Notes: generated from the letters alone by a model not told the origin. Counted from the first letter of the stretch, positions 18,609 to 26,647 are shown. The stretch is DNA of 64,000 nt from Paraherbaspirillum soli (GCF_042654985.1 NZ_JBHSMT010000029.1:458556-522555); one strand, 5' to 3'. Program-made: numbers and translations.

Positions 18609-19256
18609 TCAATAGTGCTGGATGTAGATTTTCTTCCACACCGCTTCAAGATGTTTCTTGAATATCGCGTTCTCAGGCAGCATCAGGGATTTATCGTAGG
18701 TTTTGCCGCCGCCGAAAGGTTCTTGACCGGGAATCACAATCAGGGATTCGCCCCTAATCGCAAATTTCTCTTTTCCCTGCCGCATGATGACTTTAATCGT
18801 GCTGGGATCAACCCCGCCACCGCAAAACATTTGGTAAGGCACTGTAACCTCGGCGACACCGTCCTTATTCAAATCGGTCATCGTCACCGCATTTGAAAAA
18901 AATGACGCACTGAAATCCAAGCCGGGGCAATCGACAAAATCCGTGATGCGCCATTCTTCAGTCCAGTTTTCATTGGCTTTTGTATAAAACACCGCCTGCA
19001 AATCAATTCGCTCATTCCGAGCAGGATTTCTTTCGATTTCCGATGGGCCAATTTTTCTTGTCAAAACCAGCACGTGCCGGCCATTTTTATCTTGTAAGTT
19101 AAAAGCAGAAACCAGCTCCCCTTTATTAAGATGAATATGTTCTTCAACAAGAAAGCTGCTATCTACTTTTGAAATGCTTATTTCGGAAGCAGAAGCGCTG
19201 TTGCAAATTACAAAAACAATTCCGTTTATGAGTATTGATAATAAGTTTTTTATCAT
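18609..19256 (-). CDS. Secreted hypothetical protein with DLNKDG-type calcium-loop motif
   Basis: 215 residues with an N-terminal signal peptide (hydrophobic to about residue 20, then NSASAS). It is AT-rich compared with its neighbours. The motif TMTDLNKDGVAEVTVPY (about 124-140) is an FG-GAP/calcium-loop-like strand found in exported proteins, and FCGGG follows. It resembles exported proteins annotated as the M949_RS01915 family, but I cannot verify this. Periplasmic or outer surface location is likely; the function is unknown. It converges with the cobalamin adenosyltransferase gene, 25 bp away. Confidence 0.7.
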   Translation of the reverse strand: MIKNLLSILINGIVFVICNSASASEISISKVDSSFLVEEHIHLNKGELVSAFNLQDKNGRHVLVLTRKIGPSEIERNPARNERIDLQAVFYTKANENWTEEWRITDFVDCPGLDFSASFFSNAVTMTDLNKDGVAEVTVPYQMFCGGGVDPSTIKVIMRQGKEKFAIRGESLIVIPGQEPFGGGKTYDKSLMLPENAIFKKHLEAVWKKIYIQHY

Positions 19257-19934
19257 GATTTCTTAAATAAGATGGCTGATACAGAGTTGCAATAAATATA
19301 TCCAGTTCCCATGCATCGGCGCCCTGATCAGGCTCCTGCCAGTCGGGCTTGCATTTTCAGCCGCTCAAGCCATGCTTCGACAACATGAGCAGACAATCTG
19401 CAGTTAATTATCCTGCAGTAAATATCAGGATACGACACAGTAGCGCATTGGCCAGACCGCATCGCCTACCGCGCATACACGCTCGTCGCGCGAGGCTGGA
19501 ACAGTGGCTGGGCTGGAGCAAGATGCGCTCCATGTCATTGAATTTCATACAGTTCTGGTAGAAATGAACAACTCTGCCCACTTGCCCAATGTAGCCCAAC
19601 AGCCTTCTTTTTCTCAAAAACAACACTATAGCTAAGCGCTGCATTCAGCAGTGTTGACCACTGGAAATTGGTTGCCTATAATTAATAAAAGCCCTATCGT
19701 CAACACGTATCTCATAACAGAACTTGCCTTCAGAGCAACGGGCGGAGCGCTTTATAAGGATGGGCGTGAAGGGGATCCGCGCAAGTGGTCTGACAGACGA
19801 AAACAAGAAGTCTCATCTGTTGTATTCGCCCCATGCTTCTACGCTTCGAGAGGTGCTGGGGAGACCTACTTACTTGAACAAAACCAGGGAAGTTAAGTGT
19901 AGTTCGTTTTTTTTACTCACAAAGAAAGGCTATC
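19257..19934. other. 678-bp intergenic region with a strong promoter
   Basis: No credible gene: the short open frames (for example 19651-19896) lack a ribosome site and recognisable composition. The left half (19257-19650) has no structure I can name. A near-consensus sigma-70 promoter lies at 19654-19682 and implies a leader of about 245 nt before the first small secreted protein gene. A T-run (eight T) occurs near 19906. Confidence 0.6.
19654..19682 (+). promoter_or_regulatory. Near-consensus sigma-70 promoter of the putative amyloid operon
   Basis: TTGACC (19654-19659), 17-nt spacer, TATAAT (19677-19682): 11 of 12 consensus positions at the optimal spacing, the best promoter match I noticed in the window. 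The expected start is near 19689, giving a leader of about 245 nt to the ATG at 19935. It could alternatively drive a small RNA in that leader. Confidence 0.7.
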
Positions 19935-20246
19935 ATGCGATTCGCTAAAAGTATTGTTGTGTTTGGTTTTATGAGTATGGTTTCCAGCATCGGTTTTGCG
20001 GATACCACTAACACGATCAAGCAAGAAGGAACGAAGAATAAAATCACTAACGTAGCCGTAGGCAGCGCCAAAGTGGGAATCGGTCCGATTAAGGGCGGCA
20101 ATGCCACTATCGGCGGTGCTGCGCTCCAAAACTCGATTATCGTCAACGATGCGAAAGCACGTTCGATTAACACCATCAGCCTTAAAGGCGGTGACAATTC
20201 GATTACTGGTCAAGGTACGCAGAATTCGATCGTTGTTGGCAAATAA
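19935..20246 (+). CDS. Small secreted Asn/Gly-rich protein, candidate curlin-like subunit (SSP1)
   Basis: 103 residues. Signal peptide with likely cleavage after GFA (residue 22). The mature part is about 81 residues, poor in aromatics and Cys, rich in Gly, Asn, Ile, Thr and Ser, with short strand-like units such as NTIKQEGTKNKITNV, GGNATIGGAALQNSIIV and GGDNSITGQGTQNSIVV. The Q-x-G-x-x-N pattern is reminiscent of curlin repeats but not a formal match. Shine-Dalgarno AAAGG precedes the ATG. It is followed by a stem-loop with a T-rich tail (20291-20324), then a second small protein and a CsgG-like lipoprotein. Amyloid function is inference. Confidence 0.7.
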   Translation: MRFAKSIVVFGFMSMVSSIGFADTTNTIKQEGTKNKITNVAVGSAKVGIGPIKGGNATIGGAALQNSIIVNDAKARSINTISLKGGDNSITGQGTQNSIVVGK

Positions 20247-20290
20247 ATCCATAGCCAATAATTCACCGTTTGTTTAATCGAAATAAGTAG

Positions 20291-20324
20291 GCGCCGTCGC
20301 TTAAGGGCTTCGGCGCTTTCTTTT
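20291..20324 (+). terminator. Stem-loop with T-rich tail between the two small secreted protein genes
   Basis: GCGCCG (20291-20296) pairs with CGGCGC (20311-20316), loop of 14 nt with possible inner pairing, followed by TTTCTTTT. It lies 45 bp after the first gene and 37 bp before the next. It would act as a partial terminator, making the first gene more abundant than the rest. Confidence 0.6.
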
Positions 20325-20360
20325 GAGAGTCTTACCAATTAATCGAGGAGTATAAATAAT

Positions 20361-20729
20361 ATGATCCGCTCAATTTCCAAGACCCTTCTATTGTTTATAT
20401 TGTCCGCCTCCCATGCTGGCTTGGCCCTGGCCGACAGCACTACCTACGATGCATATAAAGGGCAATTGAGCCAAATGCAGAAAGACACCAAGCCATTAAC
20501 GAACACCCAATTCATTACCAGCAACGCAACGAATCGTGCCAATAAAGAATCCCGTGCAGGGATGTCCGAAGGTGGTAATCACCGGACTGTCAAAGGGACA
20601 AGCGACGGCGGCGCGAATGTCAATAGCGTCAATATCGGATCGAATGCAAGAATGAATAACGCAACGATTATCATCAATGCAGATCACTCCCGTTCAACCA
20701 TTGTCAATCCAGGCCCGGCCAAGAGATAA
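20361..20729 (+). CDS. Small secreted protein, second candidate fibre component (SSP2)
   Basis: 122 residues. Signal peptide with likely cleavage after LALA (residue 24). The mature protein starts with a polar, charged linker and ends in an Asn-rich strand-like segment: VNSVNIGSNARMNNATIII followed by NADHSRS. That segment lines up with SSP1 (IGGAALQNSIIVNDAKARS), sharing the order I-G-x-x-A-x-x-x-N-x-x-I-I-x-N-...-R-S. The two may be related components, like CsgA and CsgB. GAGGAG precedes the ATG by about 10 nt. There are no cysteines in the mature part and no known domain recognised. Confidence 0.68.
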   Translation: MIRSISKTLLLFILSASHAGLALADSTTYDAYKGQLSQMQKDTKPLTNTQFITSNATNRANKESRAGMSEGGNHRTVKGTSDGGANVNSVNIGSNARMNNATIIINADHSRSTIVNPGPAKR

Positions 20730-20804
20730 ACGGATCGCAAGAGATAAAAAATTTGCCGTCTGAATAAGCTATTAGAATAATTTTTCTTAATATAAAAACA
20801 CACG

Positions 20805-21905
20805 ATGCTGCGTTTGATTCGCTTTATTTACATTTTGCTGGTCACGGCATTACTCGCCGCCTGCGCCAGCCGCGAAGCCCTGGTGGTCGAGCCTAATAGC
20901 CTCCCCAAACAACGGATTAACGCGTTTAACAATAGCCTGCAATGTTTTGGCCGGATGTTGAACGCCTATGTCGATCAGCCGCTGCCGATCGAGGTTGGCG
21001 TGATCAGGGATGCCACCGGCGCGTCCAGAGACGGTGAAATCCCGATTGATTTGCGCGATATGACCGTCAGCACCCTGTCTAAAATCGGCGGCCCGCTCAG
21101 CATCGTCTACCGTCCGACGATAGACGAAACGCAATTGTTCAATATCGGCGGGGCGGCGATGATTCCGAGCCGGGCGTTTGGCAACGATACGATTTTTACC
21201 CTGTACGGCGCGGTGACCGAGTTTGACCGCGCGTTCTACAACAAAAAAACCTCGCAAAATTTATCCACCGAGTTCGGCGCCGGCAAGGGCATGACCAACT
21301 TCGATTTTGGCCGTAACACACAGAAGACCAGCACCCGTATCGTGATGGATTTTTACGCCAACCAGACCACGATGTTTTCGATTGCCAACCACACCGCGTC
21401 GACCAATGCGATGGTGCTGAACCTCGACAGCGTCGATCACAACTACGACATCAGCATCAATGGCAATTCGATCGGCTGGAGCGACTCCTTGTCGCGGATC
21501 GAAGCCCGGCATGCCTCGGTGCGCCTGCTGGTTGAGCTGGGCGTGATTGAAACCTTGGGCAAAGCGGTGCCGGTGCCTTACTGGAAATGCTTGCCGGGCG
21601 GCATAGAAGACCCGGAGACGGTAGAGACTGCGCGGCGCGAATTTATCCAAACCCAAGAAGCGCAAAACGTGGAAACCATCCCCAATACCCATACCCTCTC
21701 TTTTACGCAAGTCCGCCGCGCCAGAACGCCGCTGGAAATAGAGCAAAAATTCAACACCTTGGTCAGCGCCTACGCCCTCACCGGCAAATACACTGAAACC
21801 GGGGTGGCGCTACGCGATCGCTTGTTGCAGGACGCGGGATTTCTTTCTTCAGACTATACGAACCCGGATGTTTATGTGGCGCTTTGGAAAACCCTTCCCT
21901 ATTAA
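20805..21905 (+). CDS. CsgG/HfaB-like outer-membrane lipoprotein
   Basis: 366 residues. Lipobox LLAAC puts the lipidated cysteine at residue 20, with Ala-Ser at +2/+3 (outer-membrane sorting). Residues about 60-270 follow the CsgG order: a strand/helix start (VGVIRDATGA), a FTLYGAVTEFDRA block like the CsgG 'IMVEGSIIGYES' strand, a Gly-rich turn, long amphipathic strands (TSTRIVMDFYANQTTMFSI), then an HASVRLLVELGVIETLG helix like the CsgG 'MLCLMSAIETGVIFLI' segment. CsgG forms the curli export pore. A C-terminal extension of about 100 residues is not part of CsgG. The family call is by pattern only. Confidence 0.68.
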   Translation: MLRLIRFIYILLVTALLAACASREALVVEPNSLPKQRINAFNNSLQCFGRMLNAYVDQPLPIEVGVIRDATGASRDGEIPIDLRDMTVSTLSKIGGPLSIVYRPTIDETQLFNIGGAAMIPSRAFGNDTIFTLYGAVTEFDRAFYNKKTSQNLSTEFGAGKGMTNFDFGRNTQKTSTRIVMDFYANQTTMFSIANHTASTNAMVLNLDSVDHNYDISINGNSIGWSDSLSRIEARHASVRLLVELGVIETLGKAVPVPYWKCLPGGIEDPETVETARREFIQTQEAQNVETIPNTHTLSFTQVRRARTPLEIEQKFNTLVSAYALTGKYTETGVALRDRLLQDAGFLSSDYTNPDVYVALWKTLPY

Positions 21906-22698
21906 TCGGCCGTCTCGGGCCGGGCTGTTGGTCGCGCTCTGGCTGTCCTGCCTGAGTCCGCTTGCCAACGCTGCTACCGCCGCCAACGAAGTCCAGGCCT
22001 TGCCGGCTGCTGACGCTACGGCGGCTTGCCGTTTAAGCGACAGCCAAGCCTGGCCGGCCCATCAATATCAAGGGCCGTGTCTGAACGGCTTGAGCGACGG
22101 CAGCGGCGTCGTGCGCTTCGCCAATGGCGACGAGCTGCAAGGCCAATTCAAGCAAGGCCGCTTGCTTGAGAATAAAGCGGAAATTCGCTACGCCAGCGGC
22201 GACCGTTATGCAGGCGGCATAAAAGACGGCGTGCCGCAGGGCGATGGTGTGTATACCTGGCGCAACGGCGACGTGTTTAAAGGCCCCTTCAGCGCCGGCA
22301 GGAAAAACGGGCTGGGGCAATACACCGAGGCTAAATCGGGCCGGAACTCCCAAGCCCGCTATCACGACGATTTCCTGCAAGGGCTGAATCAAGCGCCGGC
22401 AACTGCGCCCGCGACCACGGCGCAGCAAGATGAAACATTGGAGGCGTTTCGGCAGGCGCTGAAGCCCGGCGATCTGACGAACTTGGGCCTGGTCATCGAA
22501 ATCAAGCGCAACGACGGCTTGGTCTTGGTGCAAACGACGGAAGCGAATTTGCTTGGCATCCCGCGTTACGACTACCAACGCCAGCGTTCCGGTGTCGACT
22601 ATGGTGTCGGCGAACAGGTGGCCCAGAAGTGGGTCAGGCTGTCGCAGATTTCCCCACCTGTCGCAAAGGCCCGGCCTAAGCTGGGTCGTAGTCCCTGA
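21868..22698 (+). CDS. Secreted MORN-repeat protein
   Basis: 276 residues (an alternative ATG at 21874 gives 274). Signal peptide up to about residue 35 (ending ANA). Residues about 67-160 contain three or four MORN-type repeats, visible as GSGVVRFANGDELQGQF, YASGDRYAGGIKDG, GDGVYTWRNGDVFKGPF and GLGQYTEAKSG. The C-terminal domain (LKPGDLTNLGLVIEIKRNDG) is unrecognised. The start lies 38 bp inside the CsgG-like gene, so translation is coupled and the two proteins probably act together at the envelope. Its role in a fibre-export locus is inferred from position. Confidence 0.78.
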   Translation: MFMWRFGKPFPINRPSRAGLLVALWLSCLSPLANAATAANEVQALPAADATAACRLSDSQAWPAHQYQGPCLNGLSDGSGVVRFANGDELQGQFKQGRLLENKAEIRYASGDRYAGGIKDGVPQGDGVYTWRNGDVFKGPFSAGRKNGLGQYTEAKSGRNSQARYHDDFLQGLNQAPATAPATTAQQDETLEAFRQALKPGDLTNLGLVIEIKRNDGLVLVQTTEANLLGIPRYDYQRQRSGVDYGVGEQVAQKWVRLSQISPPVAKARPKLGRSP

Positions 22699-22831
22699 CC
22701 ACAATCCTGCGAGCGCCAAGAGGTTGCTCATTGGATGTGCCGCCTCGCTTGCGGGGCGACTCGCAGTGCGTTATCAGTCAATGCACCAGCTGTTCAGGTG
22801 ACGTGTAAACCCGTTAGTCAGCAAGAGCAAG

Positions 22832-23203
22832 ATGTCGAACGTCATATCCCCCAAACAAGTCGCAGCATCACTGAGCGAACACTGGTCGCCTCGCGTTGTG
22901 GCGGAAGTCGATGATTCATACATCAAGGTAGCCAAGATCAACGGCTCATTGGCGTGGCACAGCCATGACAACGAAGACGAACTGTTCCTGGTCCTCAAAG
23001 GCCACCTACGCATCGAAATGGAACAAGGCTCGGTCGAACTGTCCGAAGGCGAAATGTACGTCGTCCCCAAAGGCGTTCGGCACAACCCGGTGGCGGAGCA
23101 GGAGTGCCACGTCATGCTGATCGAACGTAAATCCACACTTCACACTGGCGATGTCGTCACCGAAAAGACGCGCTCGCTTGCCGAGCAGTTGCGGCCGGTA
23201 TGA
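22832..23203 (+). CDS. Cupin-domain protein (cupin_2)
   Basis: 123 residues, a single small cupin barrel. Motif 1 is WHSHDNEDELFLVLKGHLRI (His43, His45, Glu49) and motif 2 is GEMYVVPKGVRHNPVAEQ (His84), so the 3-His/1-Glu metal site is complete. Such stand-alone cupins may be enzymes or small-molecule binders; no specific substrate can be assigned. It is preceded by 133 bp and followed 35 bp later by a zinc-ribbon gene. Confidence 0.88.
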   Translation: MSNVISPKQVAASLSEHWSPRVVAEVDDSYIKVAKINGSLAWHSHDNEDELFLVLKGHLRIEMEQGSVELSEGEMYVVPKGVRHNPVAEQECHVMLIERKSTLHTGDVVTEKTRSLAEQLRPV

Positions 23204-23238
23204 AGCAGGCGCACCAATAGCGGACGACCTTCCGTGAA

Positions 23239-23511
23239 ATGATGGTAGAGCCTCATCCAAGGTATGCATGCCCCTCATGCAAACGAGGGATCCTGAATCG
23301 CAGGTTCGATCGCTGCTTGTACTGTGGCGCTGCGCTTCCCGCCGAAATGCTCTTTACCAAGGAGCAAGTGGTCGTATTAGATGATCAGGATCGCGTACGC
23401 CGGGAATCGGAGAAGCGACAAAGTGTCGAACTGGGCGACAACCGAAGCTGCGATGGATTTTACTTGTATGACTTCTTTGACATCGCGTTAGACATTGGCG
23501 ATCTATTCTGA
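23239..23511 (+). CDS. Small zinc-ribbon protein
   Basis: 90 residues. Two CxxC knuckles (CPSC, Cys11 and Cys14; CLYC, Cys26 and Cys29) with an intervening basic segment form a rubredoxin-like zinc ribbon of the kind seen in small bacterial hypothetical proteins. The C-terminal half is acidic and ends DFFDIALDIGDLF. No partner domain is present. It could be a regulator or adaptor; function unknown. ATG pairs at 23239/23242 leave the exact start uncertain. Confidence 0.65.
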   Translation: MMVEPHPRYACPSCKRGILNRRFDRCLYCGAALPAEMLFTKEQVVVLDDQDRVRRESEKRQSVELGDNRSCDGFYLYDFFDIALDIGDLF

Positions 23512-23629
23512 ACTCTGCTTAGCTGGCACGGTGAGATCCGTTAGCGCCGAGGTTGCGGCCGCGCATGCTGCTGCGGCGAAGACTGGCGGGTGAGCTGGCG
23601 GCGCCGAAGATGCGCCGCCCGCAGCTTAA

Positions 23630-24244
23630 TCAGTAGCCGTAATTCTTGGCGACCGTATTACCCAAATATCCGCCGCCAACCACACCGGCAACTGTCGCCA
23701 AAGTACGGCCGTTCCCGCCGCCAACCTGATGTCCCAGCAGTCCGCCGATCACCGCACCGGTAGCTATCCCCAACGGGCTCACTTGTGGTGCGACTGGCGC
23801 GGCTTGCGCTACCGGGCGCGATTGCTCGACCGGAGCTTGGGCTTGGTATTGCGGCGCTGGCGCAGGCTCGGCCTGTGCATACGATGCTTGATGATGACGA
23901 TAAACGTGATGGACTACGGTTTTTTGTGGCGGCGTAGTGCGCGTCGGCTCAACCTGATATCCAGCCACCGCAGGCGCGGCAACCGGCTGCATGTATTGAT
24001 AGCCGTTCGCTGTTTGAACCAATACCGGCGCCCCTGCTGCTGGGGCTACGGGCGCAGCGGGAGCGCTCATTGCCAGCTGTGGCGCAGGGGTTGCGGCTGC
24101 AGCTTGCGGAGCTTCGACGTTACCGTGAGAACTCGGGATCAAGCCGGTAATCGCCGCCACGCCAAGCAGGCTCACCAAAATTAAGGACACTGCCGCGCCG
24201 GCGACTAGCGGGTGCATGCGAGGTGCTGATTGGATGGCTTCCAT
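23630..24244 (-). CDS. Glycine-zipper 2TM-domain envelope protein
   Basis: 204 residues. An N-terminal membrane anchor (about residues 12-35, LVAGAAVSLILVSLLGVAAI), then a long Ala/Pro/Gln-rich linker, then a C-terminal glycine-zipper domain (GIATGAVIGGLLGHQVGGG ... VAGVVGGGYLGNTVAKN), as in Rick_17kDa_Anti/YMGG-like proteins of the envelope. The start at 24244 is preferred because GGAG lies 6 nt before it; upstream in-frame Met codons lack one. Probably an inner-membrane-anchored periplasmic protein. A GC-rich hairpin lies just downstream (23596-23627). Confidence 0.8.
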   Translation of the reverse strand: MEAIQSAPRMHPLVAGAAVSLILVSLLGVAAITGLIPSSHGNVEAPQAAAATPAPQLAMSAPAAPVAPAAGAPVLVQTANGYQYMQPVAAPAVAGYQVEPTRTTPPQKTVVHHVYRHHQASYAQAEPAPAPQYQAQAPVEQSRPVAQAAPVAPQVSPLGIATGAVIGGLLGHQVGGGNGRTLATVAGVVGGGYLGNTVAKNYGY

Positions 24245-24354
24245 TTGATTCTCCAGTGAACGTTGACGATGAATTGAGTGTACTGAGGAGTCGGCCAATT
24301 ACACATCGGGATTGTGTATCAAGTGTTTCGAATTGAAACACGGCAAGCTTCAAA

Positions 24355-24517
24355 CCAGTGGGCTGTAAGGGTGGATTCGGGAGTGAAAGGCGTGTACCCG
24401 GCGTGCAGTGCAAGGCGCGAAGCACAGCGATAGTGGGCTATCGCGAGCATTTGCAACGCCGCCATGCGCGTCGAGTACGCGGCAGGCACTATCGAATCTA
24501 TCGTTACAGTCCACTAG
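24355..24517. repeat. 163-bp imperfect palindrome (MITE-like element)
   Basis: The ends CCAGTGGGCTGTAA (24355-24368) and TTACAGTCCACTAG (24504-24517) are inverted repeats matching at 12 of 14. The arms continue to pair imperfectly towards a perfect central hairpin GCGATAG-TGGG-CTATCGC (24427-24444); for example GGTGGATTCGGGAGTG on the left matches GATAGATTCGATAGTG on the right arm read in reverse. No transposase ORF is inside. It is the main content of the 438-bp gene-free stretch 24245-24682; the rest shows nothing I can name. Confidence 0.72.
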
Positions 24518-24682
24518 TGCCTGAGCATTCTTGGCCGGCGACGTGATTGGTCGCGGCAACCAGCACCTCGAGCCGACAGTTCCCGGAGGTTTGCTGCATA
24601 GACGATGACAAGCGTTATCCGTACACTACAACCCTTACCGAAATGCGGGGTCCGTTCAATTCAATAGCCAGGTCAAAACCAT

Positions 24683-25057
24683 ATGTCGCCATTACCGTCT
24701 CCTGAAACAGTCGTCCAGCGCCAGCTTGACGCATACAACGCACGCGATATCGAAGCGCTGCTGGCGATATACGCCGACGATGCGCAAACATTCGAGCATC
24801 CGGCAACCCTGCTCGCGAGCGGCTCGGCTGCGCTACGCGAGCGATTCCTGGTACGTTTCCAGGAGCAGAACCTGTACGCGGCACTGCTGCAGCGGATAGT
24901 GATGGGGAACATTGTGGTGGATCACGAGCGGGTGACGCGCACCTTCGCCGAAGGCCCCGGCAAGATCGAGTTGACCATGATCTACGAGGTGCAGGACGGC
25001 CGAATCAGCAAGGCTTGGACTATTGCTGGAGCAAAGACGTTGGACGCGCAATCATGA
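24683..25057 (+). CDS. SnoaL/NTF2-like protein (steroid isomerase-like fold)
   Basis: 124 residues. The N-terminal helix VVQRQLDAYNARDIEALLAIYADDAQTFEHP is the classic SnoaL-like/nuclear transport factor 2 opening, and the C-terminal strands MIYEVQDGRISKAWTI complete the cone-shaped barrel. Members bind small hydrophobic molecules or catalyse isomerisation; substrate unknown. No signal peptide, so cytoplasmic. It is a single gene between the palindromic element and a TPR protein; the ATG overlaps CATATG. Confidence 0.85.
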   Translation: MSPLPSPETVVQRQLDAYNARDIEALLAIYADDAQTFEHPATLLASGSAALRERFLVRFQEQNLYAALLQRIVMGNIVVDHERVTRTFAEGPGKIELTMIYEVQDGRISKAWTIAGAKTLDAQS

Positions 25058-25154
25058 TTGCAGCGGCGGCCGTCTCGGGCTGAGTGCCGGTTAGACGTAA
25101 AAAAACCCAATACTGCCGCTGTATCGCTTACAAAAACGAATTAGAAAAATCAAC

Positions 25155-26162
25155 ATGAAACGACTTTACATTGTCAGCACAATCGTCATTTTTGCGTCAG
25201 CCCCGGCTTTTGCCGCAGCTGAAAAATATAATTCAACACCAGCAGAGCAATCGATATTACGCGATTCATATTCGGCGAGATTTAATCATGCCGTAGCTTC
25301 GTTGGATCACTACCGCGGAGACACTTCATCTCTGGAAGCCGCACGTGCTGAACTCGAAAGCGTCCTTAAGGAAAAGCCTCGTTATGCGCCTGCATATAGG
25401 GAGTTGGCGAGATACGCCATTATGAGCGGGCACATAAACTATAAAAATTTCCAGCCAGGCTCGCTTGAAGCGGCAGAATCCTCGATCAAAAAAGCGATCG
25501 AGATTAGTCCGAATTACGCTGAGGCATATGTGTTATTGGGTCATGTGTACGGTCTGATGAATAGACACCAGGACGCCGTGGCGGCTCTTGAACAGGCGAA
25601 AAAACTGGGAACCAAAGATCCATGGCTTCAAAACAACTGGGCGGATTTGCTAATCGATGAAGGAAAATACGAAGAAGCAGCTCAACTATATCGACAAGTA
25701 GTCGATAGCAAGACGTCAAACAAGAAGGCCATGGGATCAGCATTGGAGGGACTAATTAAATACTACAAAGCTGTGGGCAAGCTCGACCAGGCGGATGAAA
25801 TCTATCGAAAACAACTAGAGTTCGAACCTGATGCTGCATGGGGCTACGGAAATTACGCTCAATTTCTTCTCTGCCAGAAGGATGACTATGAGCAGTCAAT
25901 TAAGCGCTCTCGCCAGGCACTGAGTATCATGAACTACGGCGCTGGGCGTTATATGTTGGCTGCGGCACTTTACCGAAAATGGGCTCAAAGCGTCATATCC
26001 GGGGTTCCTGATTCTGGAAAACCATACTTCACTGAAGCACAGACGCTTTACCCGGATCTTCATGAAATTGTCACTAATAACAAGAATTGTTCTCCACTGA
26101 ACCACATTAAGGAAGCACTTGCCCTTAGCAACAAAGGGGCTCCCCCAGAGCTACGGCGTTAA
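25155..26162 (+). CDS. Secreted tetratricopeptide-repeat protein
   Basis: 335 residues. Signal peptide (MKRLYIVSTIVIFASAPAFA). TPR units are visible at about residues 60-100 (YAPAYRELARYAIMSGHINY), 115-150 (NYAEAYVLLGHVYGLMNRHQ), 155-190 (WLQNNWADLLIDEGKYEEAA) and 195-260. Gly-Trp-rich AWGYGNYAQFLL and the C-terminal tail carry two cysteines. TPR solenoids bind peptides, so a periplasmic adaptor role is likely. AT-richer than the core genes. Function unknown. Confidence 0.78.
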   Translation: MKRLYIVSTIVIFASAPAFAAAEKYNSTPAEQSILRDSYSARFNHAVASLDHYRGDTSSLEAARAELESVLKEKPRYAPAYRELARYAIMSGHINYKNFQPGSLEAAESSIKKAIEISPNYAEAYVLLGHVYGLMNRHQDAVAALEQAKKLGTKDPWLQNNWADLLIDEGKYEEAAQLYRQVVDSKTSNKKAMGSALEGLIKYYKAVGKLDQADEIYRKQLEFEPDAAWGYGNYAQFLLCQKDDYEQSIKRSRQALSIMNYGAGRYMLAAALYRKWAQSVISGVPDSGKPYFTEAQTLYPDLHEIVTNNKNCSPLNHIKEALALSNKGAPPELRR

Positions 26163-26269
26163 ATTGCTTGAGAATCCACGATCGGATCCATTATTGCCAA
26201 TTTTGGATTTCGCTAATTTTATTTTCATGATTACTGCGCTGGCCATTTCAGACTGAGGAGCACGCAGAA

Positions 26270-26647
26270 ATGACCTGGGAACCGATTACCGAACTTGAGA
26301 TTTGGGACAACATCGTCCAGGCTGAAGTACGGATGAATCCGGAACAGCTAAGGCTGTGGGAGACAATCAAGCTTGCGCCGCAAAAATGGGCGCAATGCCC
26401 ATACGGAGATGAAGGCGGCGGTTTCTGGGTCGTTGCGGTGCTTGGACAAATCGTCGTCTGGTACAACGATATCGAAGACGGCTTTAACACCTCCCGCTAC
26501 AGCGCTTTCGGCATCATCGACGAATACTGGTGCAACCAGGACGAATTGGAAATCACTGTCCAATCGTTGCTTAATCAAATCCAACATGGGTACGCTCCGC
26601 CAAAGTGTCGCGCCCCAACAGCCGTAGAACATGGGAATCGCACTTAA
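26270..26647 (+). CDS. Hypothetical cytoplasmic protein with GDEGGGFWVVAV motif
   Basis: 125 residues, no signal peptide. The centre reads YGDEGGGFWVVAVLGQIVVW, then YNDIEDGFNTSRYSAFG, a compact alpha/beta unit rich in acidic and aromatic residues; I recall similar hypothetical proteins in proteobacteria but cannot name a domain. A short acidic helix (DELEITVQSLLNQI) follows. The last 20 or so residues are low-complexity. The ATG at 26270 lies after GAGGAGCACGCAGAA, a plausible ribosome site. Function unknown. Confidence 0.6.
   Translation: MTWEPITELEIWDNIVQAEVRMNPEQLRLWETIKLAPQKWAQCPYGDEGGGFWVVAVLGQIVVWYNDIEDGFNTSRYSAFGIIDEYWCNQDELEITVQSLLNQIQHGYAPPKCRAPTAVEHGNRT

Noticed and set aside
19651..19896. 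81-codon ORF in the intergenic region before the small secreted proteins
   Set aside because: It starts within the promoter region, has no ribosome site, and its composition is not protein-like.
21907..25081. Identical 14-mer CGGCCGTCTCGGGC at 21907 and 25068
   Set aside because: A shared 14-mer is expected by chance in 64 kb of GC-rich sequence, and the flanks do not match.
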